This document shows positions 1 through 8,384 of a DNA stretch of 64,000 bases, piece by piece (position 1 is the stretch's first letter; each line of letters begins with the position of its first letter). A program made the translations under genes and the position numbers. This DNA is from Paenibacillus sp. V4I3 (GTDB taxonomy: Bacteria > Bacillota > Bacilli > Paenibacillales > NBRC-103111): NCBI RefSeq assembly GCF_030817215.1, contig NZ_JAUSZA010000001.1, forward strand, positions 1,132,501 through 1,196,500. The letters run 5' to 3'. Below the pieces are notes generated by a model, which saw nothing but the letters and a program-made list of their open reading frames with translations, did no database searches and was not told where the DNA came from.

Positions 1-909
1 ATTTTGTCCTGAGCTCAAAGCGCCGATCACATCGCTATAATCTTTATTTGCGAAGATAGCTGTTGCTTGAATGGTCCAATCCATTTTATCGGCGAGAACA
101 GATTGGCCGTATTTCTCCATCCAGCCCGTTGTTGCTATATCGTAGCCTTTCTCCCTGACAATCTGTCCCACAGCCGCAGCCCCGGTTTGCTCGGCTTTAT
201 CGAGAAGGTCGGCTTGGAGCCCACCGGTTGTTACAGCCGCCTGCAAGTCACTATTCAGCAAGGCTGTCAAGGAATCCGTCAATGTACCAGCGTCAATCCC
301 TGCAGCTTCGGCTAAGCTTTGCCCATTGCGAAGGGCAGCCCTTAGCCCAGAGGAGTTAGTATCGGTTGCAATTCCTGCTGTATCCGAGATGATGTTTTGC
401 AGGCGATTATGAATAATAGCAGATCCATTGTTATGTATGGACGTCATAAAGGTCGTTTTTTTCCAACTACCGGAAACGAGATCGTTAATTTGAGAAGTGG
501 CAAGCTGTTGAAGTTGTGTTGATTCTTTCTGCGTGAGTTCGCCTGTTTTAACCTGATAGGCAAGATCTTGTAAGAAGAAATCGGTGAGCCTTGCAACCAA
601 ATCTGATTGTCCCAGCCCGGAAGCGGCTACTAGGCTTTGATTATTTGCAATTGCGTTAAGCACATCACTACTATCTGTATCTGCAGCGGCGGCGGTATAC
701 TGGTCTAGCTTGCTCAGCCATCTGTTCAATACCAAGGTAGGATAATCTACAGGTATTGATGCAGCATCGTCTGAAGTTGCTGCCTCTTGAGTCTGACTGT
801 CAGGCGTAAGAGCATCACTCGCGTACGCTGAATGTACCGGTAATACAAGGCCGCTAGTCGAGGTGGCTAATACAGCTACCCCCATTAATACAACGAAATG
901 TTTTTTCAT
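1..909 (-). CDS. Secreted helical-repeat protein, 3' end outside window
   Basis: Reading leftward from the ATG at 909 gives 303 codons with no stop before the window edge, so the C-terminus is missing. The N-terminus is a clear signal peptide (Lys-Lys, a hydrophobic stretch, then an Ala-rich cleavage region near residue 30). The mature part is low in cysteine and aromatic residues and contains at least two degenerate repeats of about 60 residues, one near residue 90 (GQSDLVARL) and one near residue 195 (GIDAGTLTDSL). Their pattern resembles the amphipathic helical repeats of DUF2680-like exported proteins. A GGAAGG ribosome binding site lies 12 bases upstream. The function is unknown; an extracellular or cell-wall location is inferred from the signal peptide. 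Confidence 0.75.
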   Translation of the reverse strand, partial: MKKHFVVLMGVAVLATSTSGLVLPVHSAYASDALTPDSQTQEAATSDDAASIPVDYPTLVLNRWLSKLDQYTAAAADTDSSDVLNAIANNQSLVAASGLGQSDLVARLTDFFLQDLAYQVKTGELTQKESTQLQQLATSQINDLVSGSWKKTTFMTSIHNNGSAIIHNRLQNIISDTAGIATDTNSSGLRAALRNGQSLAEAAGIDAGTLTDSLTALLNSDLQAAVTTGGLQADLLDKAEQTGAAAVGQIVREKGYDIATTGWMEKYGQSVLADKMDWTIQATAIFANKDYSDVIGALSSGQN

Positions 910-1188
910 AAAAATACGCCATCCTTCCGATATGAATTTTCCAATTTTTTCTTCTGGTTTCTACAATTTGAAGTATAGAATTCCCACCTGAAACTGAAAT
1001 GAAGGAACCCTGAAAACCAGCTTATTTTCCGCTGAAATATTTCTGAGTAAATGCTGAGGAATGGCTGAATGTGAAATCGACCCTAAACGAGCGGGAAATT
1101 TCATTTTAATTTATTTTTGCGTAGACTTGATCATGGGTAAACTATAGAATCAATATGTGCAGACTATAAATGGAAAGGGGTGGAATTC
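910..1188. other. Divergent intergenic region
   Basis: This gap separates the secreted-protein gene (leftward) from the ABC exporter genes (rightward), so it must hold two divergent promoters. It is AT-rich. I could not find a hexamer pair with good spacing for either direction, and I see no clear operator or riboswitch fold. Confidence 0.4.
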
Positions 1189-2931
1189 TTGTCTTTTGTA
1201 ATGAAATTGCGGTGGTTTTTCAAAGAAAGATGGAAATACTACGTGCTTGCTATCAGCTTAATGATTTGTGTGAATTTATTGGCGACAATTCCGCCTAAAA
1301 TGATAGGGAATACAATCGATCAGATTGGCAGCGGGAGTTTAACGGCATCTAGTCTAAGTCAGACGGTCCTTCTGCTTGTAAGCTTGTCTCTCCTATTATA
1401 TGTAATTACTTATGTTTGGATCACGACCCTATTCGGCAATTCGGCACTCGTTGAGAAAGTGCTCAGAGGGCGTTTACTGGCTCATCTGACGAAAATGACA
1501 CCGGCGTTCTTCCAACGCAACAGTACGGGTCAGTTAATGGCATTAGCCACTAATGACGTGCTCGCTATTGGCCAGACTGCTGGTTACGGTGTTATGACAC
1601 TCGTTCACACGTTGGTCGGGGCCTCTGTCGTCATTATTACGATGATCTCCCTAATTAGCTTCAAATTAATGATTGCGGCGCTGATTCCTCTGCCTTTTCT
1701 AGCCTTAGTGATTAGTAAGCTGGGTCAAAAAGTGAGAGTTCGCTTCCTTGCTGCACAGGCCTCTTTTGGCCAAATGAATGACCACGCACTCGAGTCCATC
1801 TCTGGTATTCGTGTGATTCGTTCTTATGTTCAGGAAGATCATGATCTAGTCGCCTTCGATAAGGTTACGTCAGAAGTGATGAATAAAAATAGACGCGTGT
1901 CTATGTTGAATGCGCTTTTTCAGCCGCTTACATCGTTGATTGTCGGTCTAAGTTATTCGATAGGCATAGGATATGGCTCTTATATGGTCTTTCATAATGA
2001 GATCACGCTGGGTCAGTTGATTTCATTTAATATTTACCTAGGTATGCTGATCTGGCCGATGATTTCTTTCGGCGAGTTCATTAATGTCCTGCAGCGCGGA
2101 AGTGCCTCGGCTGACCGTCTGGATACAGCGCTGACGCAGAAAGCGGATATTGTGGATGTCGATGCACCGATTGCGGTGAGTGTGCCGGAACGTATCGAGA
2201 TGAAGGAGCTAACCTTTACGTATCCGACTGCAAACCATCCAAGCCTCGTAAACGTTTCTTTCCAATTAGAAAGAGGTCAGACGCTAGGGATTGTAGGCCG
2301 GACGGGTAGTGGCAAAAGCACGCTGCTGAAGCAGCTGCTGCGGCAATTCCCGATCGAACCAGGTAAGCTGCTAATTGCAGGCGTACCGATTGAGAGAATC
2401 ACCTTGGATCAGGTGAAACGTTGGGTTGCCTACGTTCCACAGGAGCATCTGCTGCTGTCGAAATCCATTCGCGACAATGTCGCGCTGGGTAAGCACGATG
2501 CTTCGCCGGAAGAGATTGCGCGGGCCATTGAGATGGCCTCTTTTACCCAAGATATCGAACAAATGTCGGAAGGCCTAGCGACAATTGTCGGCGAAAATGG
2601 CGTGATGCTGTCTGGTGGACAGAAGCAGCGTTTGGCAATTGCTAGAGCCCTTCTGATCGACTCGGAAATCCTGCTGCTCGATGACTCGTTATCCGCCGTC
2701 GATGCGCGGACGGAAAGCCGCATCCTCCAGCATATCCGCAAGGAACGAGCGGGCAGAACGACATTGATTAGCACGCACCGACTCTCGGCTGTAAGCCACG
2801 CGAATTGGATCCTCGTCCTGGATGAGGGGCGAATCGTCGAAGAAGGCACTCACGAAGAGTTAATGCTATTCGGCGGCTGGTACCGTGAGCAGTGGGAGCG
2901 ACAACAAATGGAAGCGAGTTTGGAAGAATGA
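1189..2931 (+). CDS. ABC exporter half-transporter with degenerate ATP site
   Basis: This is a membrane exporter subunit with an N-terminal six-helix domain (residues 1-310) and a C-terminal nucleotide-binding domain. Walker A (GRTGSGKST) is near residue 370 and the signature LSGGQ near 473. Walker B reads LLLDD, so the catalytic glutamate is replaced by aspartate. A canonical partner follows directly, which matches heterodimeric exporters such as BmrCD or YknUV, where one ATP site is non-catalytic. The start is taken as TTG 1189, after AAAGGGG at 1174-1180; GTG 1180 overlaps that site and ATG 1201 remains possible. The substrate is unknown; drugs or lipids are typical of the family. Confidence 0.88.
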   Translation: MSFVMKLRWFFKERWKYYVLAISLMICVNLLATIPPKMIGNTIDQIGSGSLTASSLSQTVLLLVSLSLLLYVITYVWITTLFGNSALVEKVLRGRLLAHLTKMTPAFFQRNSTGQLMALATNDVLAIGQTAGYGVMTLVHTLVGASVVIITMISLISFKLMIAALIPLPFLALVISKLGQKVRVRFLAAQASFGQMNDHALESISGIRVIRSYVQEDHDLVAFDKVTSEVMNKNRRVSMLNALFQPLTSLIVGLSYSIGIGYGSYMVFHNEITLGQLISFNIYLGMLIWPMISFGEFINVLQRGSASADRLDTALTQKADIVDVDAPIAVSVPERIEMKELTFTYPTANHPSLVNVSFQLERGQTLGIVGRTGSGKSTLLKQLLRQFPIEPGKLLIAGVPIERITLDQVKRWVAYVPQEHLLLSKSIRDNVALGKHDASPEEIARAIEMASFTQDIEQMSEGLATIVGENGVMLSGGQKQRLAIARALLIDSEILLLDDSLSAVDARTESRILQHIRKERAGRTTLISTHRLSAVSHANWILVLDEGRIVEEGTHEELMLFGGWYREQWERQQMEASLEE

Positions 2932-2957
2932 CAAACATAAGAAGGGAGGAAGACAAG

Positions 2958-4706
2958 ATGCAGAAACCGTCCACGGCGAGAAGGCTGATTTCGTATGCGC
3001 TCGTCTATAAGTTCAGGATAATCGGCGCACTGCTCATTCTTTGCTGCGCAGTAGCCGCCGAGCTGGGCGGACCTTATATAACTAAAACCATTATCGATCA
3101 GCATTTGTCTACAGACACTCGTACGATGGCGCCAGTACTTAAGCTGCTTGGTCTATACATGGGTTTGCTACTCATAGCAAGCGTTTGTAATTTCTCGCAA
3201 GCCTATTTGCTCCAATCTACGGCTCTGCAGATTATTAAAAACATGCGCATGGACTTAATGCAGCACATTCAGCGCATTTCGCTGCGCTATTTCGATAACA
3301 CGCCGATCGGGCAGGTTGTATCTCGAGTTGCAAACGATACGGAAGCGGTCCGCGACTTATTTATGAGCTTTATGGCAACGTTCGTCGTAAGCATGATGCA
3401 GCTAACGGGCATCTTCGTAGCTTTATTCATTCTGGATTGGCATCTCGCTCTTTTTTGCTTGGTGCTGCCGCCTATCTTTGCGTTAATTATGGTCGTTCAC
3501 TTAAAATATTCTAAAATCTTCATCACCATTATGCGTGCCCGGCTAAGTGATATGAACGCGATGATTAATGAATCGATCGTGGTTATGCCAATTATTCAAG
3601 CTTTTCGCCGGGAGAAAGTGACGCTTGAGGAATTCGAAGTACTGAACAAGGATCGCTATGTGAATCAACTTAAGCAGTTCCGCATTTTTTCATTATCCTC
3701 TCGTAATATTGTGGGGACCATCGGCAGCTTGGTGACGGCTATGGTCATTTGGTATTTTGGCCGGGAATCGCTGACAACTGCCATTTCTTTCGGGGTGTTT
3801 TATGCTTTCATTGATTATCTAGGGCGGATCTTTCAACCGATTATCGGGATCTTCGATCAGTTGACGAATGCGCAAAGAGCCTTTGTATCCGCGGATAAGG
3901 TGTTCACCATCCTAGACATGGAAGGTCAAGAGGTGGAGAAGACGGATAAGGTCAGCCGCCCGGAAGGTGTCGTGAAGTTCGAGGACGTAACTTTTGCTTA
4001 TAAAGCAGGGGAAAACGTACTGAAGCATATTTCGTTCGAAGCTCGCAAAGGGGAAACTGTGGCCTTGGTCGGACATACAGGCTCCGGGAAAAGCTCCATC
4101 ATGAACCTGCTGCTCGGTTTCTATGAACCGGATGAGGGCAGCATCACGATTGATGGACGGGACATCCGGAAGATGTCCAAGCAAGCGCTGCGCAAGCATA
4201 TGGGCATTGTTTTGCAGGATCCGTTCTTGTTCGCCGGAGATATCAAATTCAATGTGAGCCTCTATAATGAGGAGATTTCGCTTGAACGCGTGAAAAATGC
4301 GCTAAGTGATGTAGGGGCGGCCTCCTTCATCGAGCAGCTGCCTAACGGTTATGATGAGCAGGTCGTGGAGCGGGGAAGCACCCTGTCCTCCGGCCAAAGA
4401 CAACTCATTTCGTTCGCGCGAGCGTTGGCCTTCGACCCGTCGATTCTCATCTTGGATGAAGCGACAGCCAGCATCGACAGTGAGACGGAAGGGCTGATCC
4501 AGCGAGCGTTGAAGGTGGTTAGCGAAGGGCGCACAACCTTGGTCATCGCGCACAGACTGTCGACGATCCGCGATGCGGATCAGATTCTCGTGCTGCACCG
4601 CGGCGAGATTGCTGAGCGTGGGAACCATGAGACGCTGATGGCGCTGGGCGGCCGATACGCGAAGATGTATCAGCTGCAGAAGGGCGAGTCGGCTGTTGTG
4701 GGCTGA
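2958..4706 (+). CDS. ABC exporter half-transporter, catalytic partner
   Basis: This is the second subunit of the heterodimeric exporter, 582 residues, with a six-helix transmembrane domain followed by an ATPase domain. Walker A (GHTGSGKSS) is near residue 371, the signature is slightly altered (LSSGQ, about 475) and Walker B is canonical (ILILDEA, about 495) with the catalytic Glu. It therefore supplies the hydrolytic site missing in its neighbour. The start is ATG 2958 behind GGGAGGA at 2945-2951; a longer frame from 2892 would overlap the preceding gene and is unlikely. The 26-base gap indicates co-transcription with the upstream gene. Confidence 0.9.
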   Translation: MQKPSTARRLISYALVYKFRIIGALLILCCAVAAELGGPYITKTIIDQHLSTDTRTMAPVLKLLGLYMGLLLIASVCNFSQAYLLQSTALQIIKNMRMDLMQHIQRISLRYFDNTPIGQVVSRVANDTEAVRDLFMSFMATFVVSMMQLTGIFVALFILDWHLALFCLVLPPIFALIMVVHLKYSKIFITIMRARLSDMNAMINESIVVMPIIQAFRREKVTLEEFEVLNKDRYVNQLKQFRIFSLSSRNIVGTIGSLVTAMVIWYFGRESLTTAISFGVFYAFIDYLGRIFQPIIGIFDQLTNAQRAFVSADKVFTILDMEGQEVEKTDKVSRPEGVVKFEDVTFAYKAGENVLKHISFEARKGETVALVGHTGSGKSSIMNLLLGFYEPDEGSITIDGRDIRKMSKQALRKHMGIVLQDPFLFAGDIKFNVSLYNEEISLERVKNALSDVGAASFIEQLPNGYDEQVVERGSTLSSGQRQLISFARALAFDPSILILDEATASIDSETEGLIQRALKVVSEGRTTLVIAHRLSTIRDADQILVLHRGEIAERGNHETLMALGGRYAKMYQLQKGESAVVG

Positions 4707-4753
4707 CCTAAACGTACAAAGGTTGCCTATAACTGAAGCTTAGGGCGTGTTTC

Positions 4754-4796
4754 AAAAGGATAAGTCTTTCCCGATAGGGAATGGCTTATCCTTTTG
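4754..4796 (+). terminator. Terminator after ABC exporter genes
   Basis: Arms AAAGGATAAG and CTTATCCTTT (10 bp, no mismatch) enclose a 20-base loop with its own TCCC/GGGA pairing. There is only a short T-run afterwards, so termination may be incomplete. Confidence 0.6.
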
Positions 4797-4894
4797 CCAT
4801 TTTGCCGAGATCAGGTCATATTGTTTAAGATGATGCAATTTAGCGTATTATAAGCAGCATGATAAAGGGGGAAACATTATTTTAAAAATAGTCA

Positions 4895-4935
4895 TTGACA
4901 TCTATCTCAAATTGAGGTATCTTTAAATCAAGATA
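4895..4935 (+). promoter_or_regulatory. mhqR promoter with two overlapping operators
   Basis: TTGACA (4895-4900), a 17-base spacer and TATCTT (4918-4923) form a sigma-A promoter. A 17-base near-palindrome centred on CTCAAATTGAG (4903-4919, one mismatch) fills the spacer. A second inverted repeat, TATCTT-N6-AAGATA (4918-4935), covers the -10 and the start region. Both resemble the TATCTCG-type palindromes bound by B. subtilis MhqR. A repressor here would block polymerase, so autorepression by the downstream MarR protein is inferred. Confidence 0.7.
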
Positions 4936-5005
4936 TTACAAATTAAGATTTTGCAGCGCACCACAGATCACCACAGCAAAAAGATAAAAGAAATGAGGTG
5001 AACCA

Positions 5006-5449
5006 ATGAGTGAACAGAGAAATGATTCATTAGACCTCTATATTGCACTCTCCAGAGCAAGCGAATGGGTCAACGCCCATGGGGACCGCGATATTCGTAA
5101 TCATGGATTGAATCGAACGGAATTCGGTGTTCTCGAGCTGCTTTATCATAAAGGCGCGCAGCCGATTCAACAGATTGGCGGAAAGGTGCTTATGAGCAGC
5201 GGGAACATCACCTATGTTGTAGATAAGCTGGAGAAGAAAGAGTTCGTAAAGCGAAAGACATCAACCGAAGACCGCAGGCTCATTTTTGCGGAAATTACGG
5301 AAAAAGGGAAGCAATTTATTGAAGAGGTATTTCCCAAGCATACCAAGGTCATTGAGAAAGCGGTGGCTGGACTTACAGCGGAAGAGAAGAAGATAGCTAG
5401 TCAATTGTTGAAGAAGCTCGGTAAGTTTGCTCAGGATGGTTTCAAGTAG
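5006..5449 (+). CDS. mhqR: MarR-family repressor, MhqR-like
   Basis: A 147-residue winged-helix regulator: dimerisation helices at both ends, the DNA-recognition region at about residues 45-75 (SSGNITYVVDKLEKK) and the wing at about 76-95 (TEDRR). It contains no cysteine, as in MhqR and unlike the thiol-switch MarR proteins OhrR or YodB, so it would sense quinones or aromatics without thiol chemistry. It is flanked by MhqR-type operators and followed by DoxX, dioxygenase and hydrolase genes, the same families as the B. subtilis MhqR regulon (mhqNOP, mhqED). The start follows GAGGTGA at 4994-5000. Confidence 0.82.
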   Translation: MSEQRNDSLDLYIALSRASEWVNAHGDRDIRNHGLNRTEFGVLELLYHKGAQPIQQIGGKVLMSSGNITYVVDKLEKKEFVKRKTSTEDRRLIFAEITEKGKQFIEEVFPKHTKVIEKAVAGLTAEEKKIASQLLKKLGKFAQDGFK

Positions 5450-5494
5450 TTTGCCCTCCCATAAGAGGTGTTAACTACTTAACCTTTTAACTAA

Positions 5495-5512
5495 TATCTT
5501 AAAATAGAGATT
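5495..5512 (+). promoter_or_regulatory. Putative MhqR operator before doxX
   Basis: TATCTT-N6-GAGATT is an imperfect copy of the perfect inverted repeat at 4918-4935 and lies 23 bases before the DoxX start codon. It suggests that the downstream genes have their own repressed promoter besides read-through from mhqR. Confidence 0.5.
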
Positions 5513-5534
5513 CTTAAATTGGAGGAGAATGAAT

Positions 5535-5936
5535 ATGAGTATCGCATTAGGATTATTAATCATTCGTTTGGTTGTTGGATTAAGCTTTATGGCGCATGGG
5601 GCACAGAAGTTATTTGGTTGGTTCGGCGGCTATGGTCCGAAAGGAACGGGCGGCTGGATGGAATCCATCGGTATAAAACCCGGTGTTGCTATGGCGGTTA
5701 TGGCAGGACTCATGGAGTTCGTAGGTGGTGCGTTATTTGCCGCTGGATTAGGTACAGTCATTGCTTCATTGCTCATCGTCATGACAATGGTCGTTGCGAT
5801 TGTCAAAGTACACGCTAAGAGCGGCTATTGGGCTACCGCAGGCGGCTATGAATACAACTTGCTGCTGATTGCTATTGCGGTAGGTGTGGCATTAACTGGT
5901 GCAGGAGCTTACTCCGTTGACGCTTTATTCAATTAA
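5535..5936 (+). CDS. mhqP: DoxX-family membrane protein
   Basis: A 133-residue integral membrane protein with four predicted helices. The N-terminal motif GLSFMAHGAQKLFGWFGG is typical of the DoxX family. MhqP of B. subtilis belongs to this family and is induced by quinones; its biochemical role is not settled, with suggestions including redox coupling at the membrane. ATG 5535 is chosen over ATG 5529 because it sits 9 bases from GGAGG (5521-5525). It is the first of four genes that probably form one transcription unit ending at 8202. Confidence 0.8.
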   Translation: MSIALGLLIIRLVVGLSFMAHGAQKLFGWFGGYGPKGTGGWMESIGIKPGVAMAVMAGLMEFVGGALFAAGLGTVIASLLIVMTMVVAIVKVHAKSGYWATAGGYEYNLLLIAIAVGVALTGAGAYSVDALFN

Positions 5937-6000
5937 TAATCTTGGATACTTTTAAATCAGGTCTGGACATAATTAAACTAAACTAAAGGAGTTGGATTCA

Positions 6001-6954
6001 ATGACACAACAACAAACAGCAGGTATTCACCATATAACAGCTTTCGTACAAAATGCACAGGAAACGGTAGATTTTTATGCAGGGGTTCTAGGCCTTCGGA
6101 TGATCAAAAAGACGATTAACTTTGACGCACCTGAAGTGTATCATCTGTACTTTGGTAATGAAATGGGAAGTCCGGGGACAATCATCACTTTCTTCCCATG
6201 GGCGCACTCTCGCAAAGGACGTATCGGTGGCGGTCAAGTTGGTATCACAACGTATGCTGTGCCTACAGGCAGTCTGCTATTCTGGGAAGAGCGTCTAGCC
6301 CAATTTGATATTTCTTTTGAAAAAACACAAAGATTTACAGAGACATACCTTCAATTCGAGGATCGGGATGGTCTGAAACTTGAAATCGTAGAGCGCGAGC
6401 AAGGAGCCCTTAGTCAGTGGTCATTTGGCGGCATTCCAACGGATAAAGCGATCAAAGGCTTCGGCGGCGCTGTTCTCTACAGCACGGCACCTGACAAAAC
6501 TTCGCAGTTACTAGAACAGGTGATGGGGCTGCAGAAAGTAGGGCAAGAGGGAGCCTACGCTCGGTTCAAATCCTTCGGAGATTTGGGGAACATCGTCGAT
6601 ATTAATGTAACCCCGATGGCCTATGGAGCTGGTGGAGCGGGTACCGTCCATCATATTGCATGGCGTGCCAAAGATGATGCAGAGCATGCGCTATGGAGAA
6701 GCCATGTTCAAACGAATGGGTTCCAACCTACACCGGTCGTGGATCGTCAATATTTTAACGCGATCTACTTCCGTGAAGAAGGCGGCATACTCTTTGAGAT
6801 TGCAACAGATCCTCCGGGCTTTGCACGTGATGAACAGCCTGAGGCGCTAGGTGAGAAACTGATGCTGCCAGAATGGTTCGAGGAGAGCCGTGAACAAATC
6901 GAGCGTAATCTTCCGCCGATTCAAGTACGTGTATTGGAGGCGAAAAAACAATGA
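6001..6954 (+). CDS. mhqO: Ring-cleaving dioxygenase, VOC family (MhqO/MhqA/MhqE type)
   Basis: A 317-residue cytoplasmic protein of two glyoxalase/bleomycin (VOC) modules, the length of the Bacillus MhqA/E/O proteins. Candidate Fe(II) ligands are visible: His in GIHHITAF (residues 10-11), His in GTVHHIAW (about 217) and Glu in ILFEIATD (about 266). The predicted role is extradiol cleavage of hydroquinone or catechol adducts in quinone detoxification. ATG 6001 has AAAGGAG at the right distance; a TTG at 5992 is too close to it. The gene overlaps the next by 4 bases (ATGA), indicating translational coupling. Confidence 0.85.
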   Translation: MTQQQTAGIHHITAFVQNAQETVDFYAGVLGLRMIKKTINFDAPEVYHLYFGNEMGSPGTIITFFPWAHSRKGRIGGGQVGITTYAVPTGSLLFWEERLAQFDISFEKTQRFTETYLQFEDRDGLKLEIVEREQGALSQWSFGGIPTDKAIKGFGGAVLYSTAPDKTSQLLEQVMGLQKVGQEGAYARFKSFGDLGNIVDINVTPMAYGAGGAGTVHHIAWRAKDDAEHALWRSHVQTNGFQPTPVVDRQYFNAIYFREEGGILFEIATDPPGFARDEQPEALGEKLMLPEWFEESREQIERNLPPIQVRVLEAKKQ

Positions 6955-7559
6955 AGCATATCTATCAAAAGGGAACGGATGTAACGGCTCCGGTACTCGT
7001 GCTCTTTCATGGCACGGGAGGCACCGAACGTGATTTGCTGCCGCTAGCTCAGGCGATTTCACCGACATCGTCGGTGCTAAGCGTTAGAGGTAATGTGCTT
7101 GAGAATGGTATGCCGCGGTTTTTTAGACGGCTGGCTGAGGGAATCTTCGATGAGGAGGATCTCATCTTCCGTACTAAGGAATTGTACGATTTCCTCGATC
7201 AAGCTGCCGTGGAACACGGCTTTGATCGTCAGAATCTCGTAGCCATCGGCTACTCCAACGGCGCAAACATCGCCGGAAGCCTTTTATTCCACTATCCAGA
7301 TGCACTGCGAGGAGCGATCCTCCATCATCCGATGGTGCCGCTGCGAGGCATTCAACTGCCGGATCTCTCGGGTATTCCTGTCTTTATTGGAGCGGGTCAG
7401 AACGATCCGATCTGCTCGCCGCAGGAGACAGAGGAATTACAGAAGCTGTTAAGTGAAGCTGGATCAACTGTCGCTGTTCACTGGGAACAGGCAGGGCATC
7501 AACTGACTCGTTCGGAGGTAGAAGCGGCAGCGACTTGGTTCAAGACGAATTTAGCATGA
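6951..7559 (+). CDS. mhqD: Alpha/beta hydrolase, phospholipase/carboxylesterase family (MhqD-like)
   Basis: A 202-residue alpha/beta-hydrolase, almost the length of MhqD. The nucleophile elbow is GYSNGA (Ser about residue 102). The acid is probably Asp in GQNDPICS (about 151) and the base His in AGHQLTRSE (about 184). It lacks a signal peptide, so it is cytoplasmic. Coupled directly to the dioxygenase gene, it probably hydrolyses an ester or thioester product of quinone degradation; the exact substrate of this family is not established. Confidence 0.85.
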   Translation: MKHIYQKGTDVTAPVLVLFHGTGGTERDLLPLAQAISPTSSVLSVRGNVLENGMPRFFRRLAEGIFDEEDLIFRTKELYDFLDQAAVEHGFDRQNLVAIGYSNGANIAGSLLFHYPDALRGAILHHPMVPLRGIQLPDLSGIPVFIGAGQNDPICSPQETEELQKLLSEAGSTVAVHWEQAGHQLTRSEVEAAATWFKTNLA

Positions 7560-7590
7560 GGCCGAGTCTAGTAAAGGTGGGAGATGCTTA

Positions 7591-8202
7591 GTGAGATCCA
7601 TTGATCCCTCAAGTCAAAGTGAGCGGGAAAACTATAAGCTATTGATAGGCAGCATCATTCCTAGGCCGATCGCATTTGTTACATCCCTATCTTCAGAGGG
7701 TGTGCTCAACGCAGCACCGTATAGTTACTTTACAATTGTGACGGCGAATCCTCCAATGGTCGCTATCTCCGTGCAGAGGAAGCAGGGTGTTCGCAAAGAT
7801 ACTTCGCGAAACGCCATCGATACTGGAGCATTCGTCGTTCATATCTCTGACGAATCGTACATCGACCAGATTAATCAAACCGCTGCTGCGTTAGCGCCGG
7901 ATGAAAGCGAAGTTGCTTTAGCCGGACTTACACCCGTCGCGAGTGACAAGATTGCTGTACCAGGTATTGCTGAAGCGAGCATACGTATGGAATGTGTTCT
8001 GGAGCAAGTTATAACGCTTGGTGGAACAGAAGATGCTCCTTCAGCTGATTTATTAATCGGGAGAGTCGTACAGTTTCATATCGCTGAATCCTTATATGAG
8101 AACGGTCATATTGACCCGAATGGACTTAAGCCAGTTAGTCGGCTGGCCGGCAACTCGTATGCGAAATTGGGAGAACAATTTGCGATGGATCGTCCGGTTT
8201 GA
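7591..8202 (+). CDS. Flavin reductase-like FMN-binding protein
   Basis: A 203-residue split-barrel protein of the flavin reductase/DIM6-NTAB family. It has the family's N-terminal motif (IPRPIAFVTSLS, then NAAPYSYF about residues 40-48) and KDTSRNAIDTGAFVVH at about residue 70. Members use NAD(P)H to reduce FMN or carry out flavin-dependent redox reactions. The start is GTG 7591 after GGTGGGAG at 7577-7583; the ATG at 7584 is in another frame. As the last gene of the quinone-stress unit it may supply reduced flavin or reduce quinones, which is inferred from position. Confidence 0.78.
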   Translation: MRSIDPSSQSERENYKLLIGSIIPRPIAFVTSLSSEGVLNAAPYSYFTIVTANPPMVAISVQRKQGVRKDTSRNAIDTGAFVVHISDESYIDQINQTAAALAPDESEVALAGLTPVASDKIAVPGIAEASIRMECVLEQVITLGGTEDAPSADLLIGRVVQFHIAESLYENGHIDPNGLKPVSRLAGNSYAKLGEQFAMDRPV

Positions 8203-8215
8203 ATCAATAAATAGG

Positions 8216-8256
8216 AAAGCCCTTGTGTCCATAATGGATGACGGGGGCTTTTTCTA
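8216..8256 (+). terminator. Terminator after quinone-stress genes
   Basis: AAAGCCC pairs with GGGCTTT, with an inner TCCAT/ATGGA stem, followed by T5. It closes the mhq-like transcription unit. Confidence 0.8.
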
Positions 8257-8384
8257 TTTTTCTATCTACAAAGATGGAACTATTTGTAAAACCATTGCGT
8301 CTACTCTATGTATCTTTCGTTACCTCATATAGAAATAGGTGATTTGTTATTGAAAGTATTTTCAAGGGAACGCAAATAGCCTTC

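Noticed and set aside
2430..2849. 139-codon minus-strand frame inside the ABC exporter gene
   Set aside because: Antisense shadow of a conserved ATPase domain, Ser/Arg-rich and without translation signals.
5937..6000. MhqR operator directly before the dioxygenase gene
   Set aside because: No TATCTT/AAGATA-type inverted repeat is present; the gene is most likely read from the doxX promoter.
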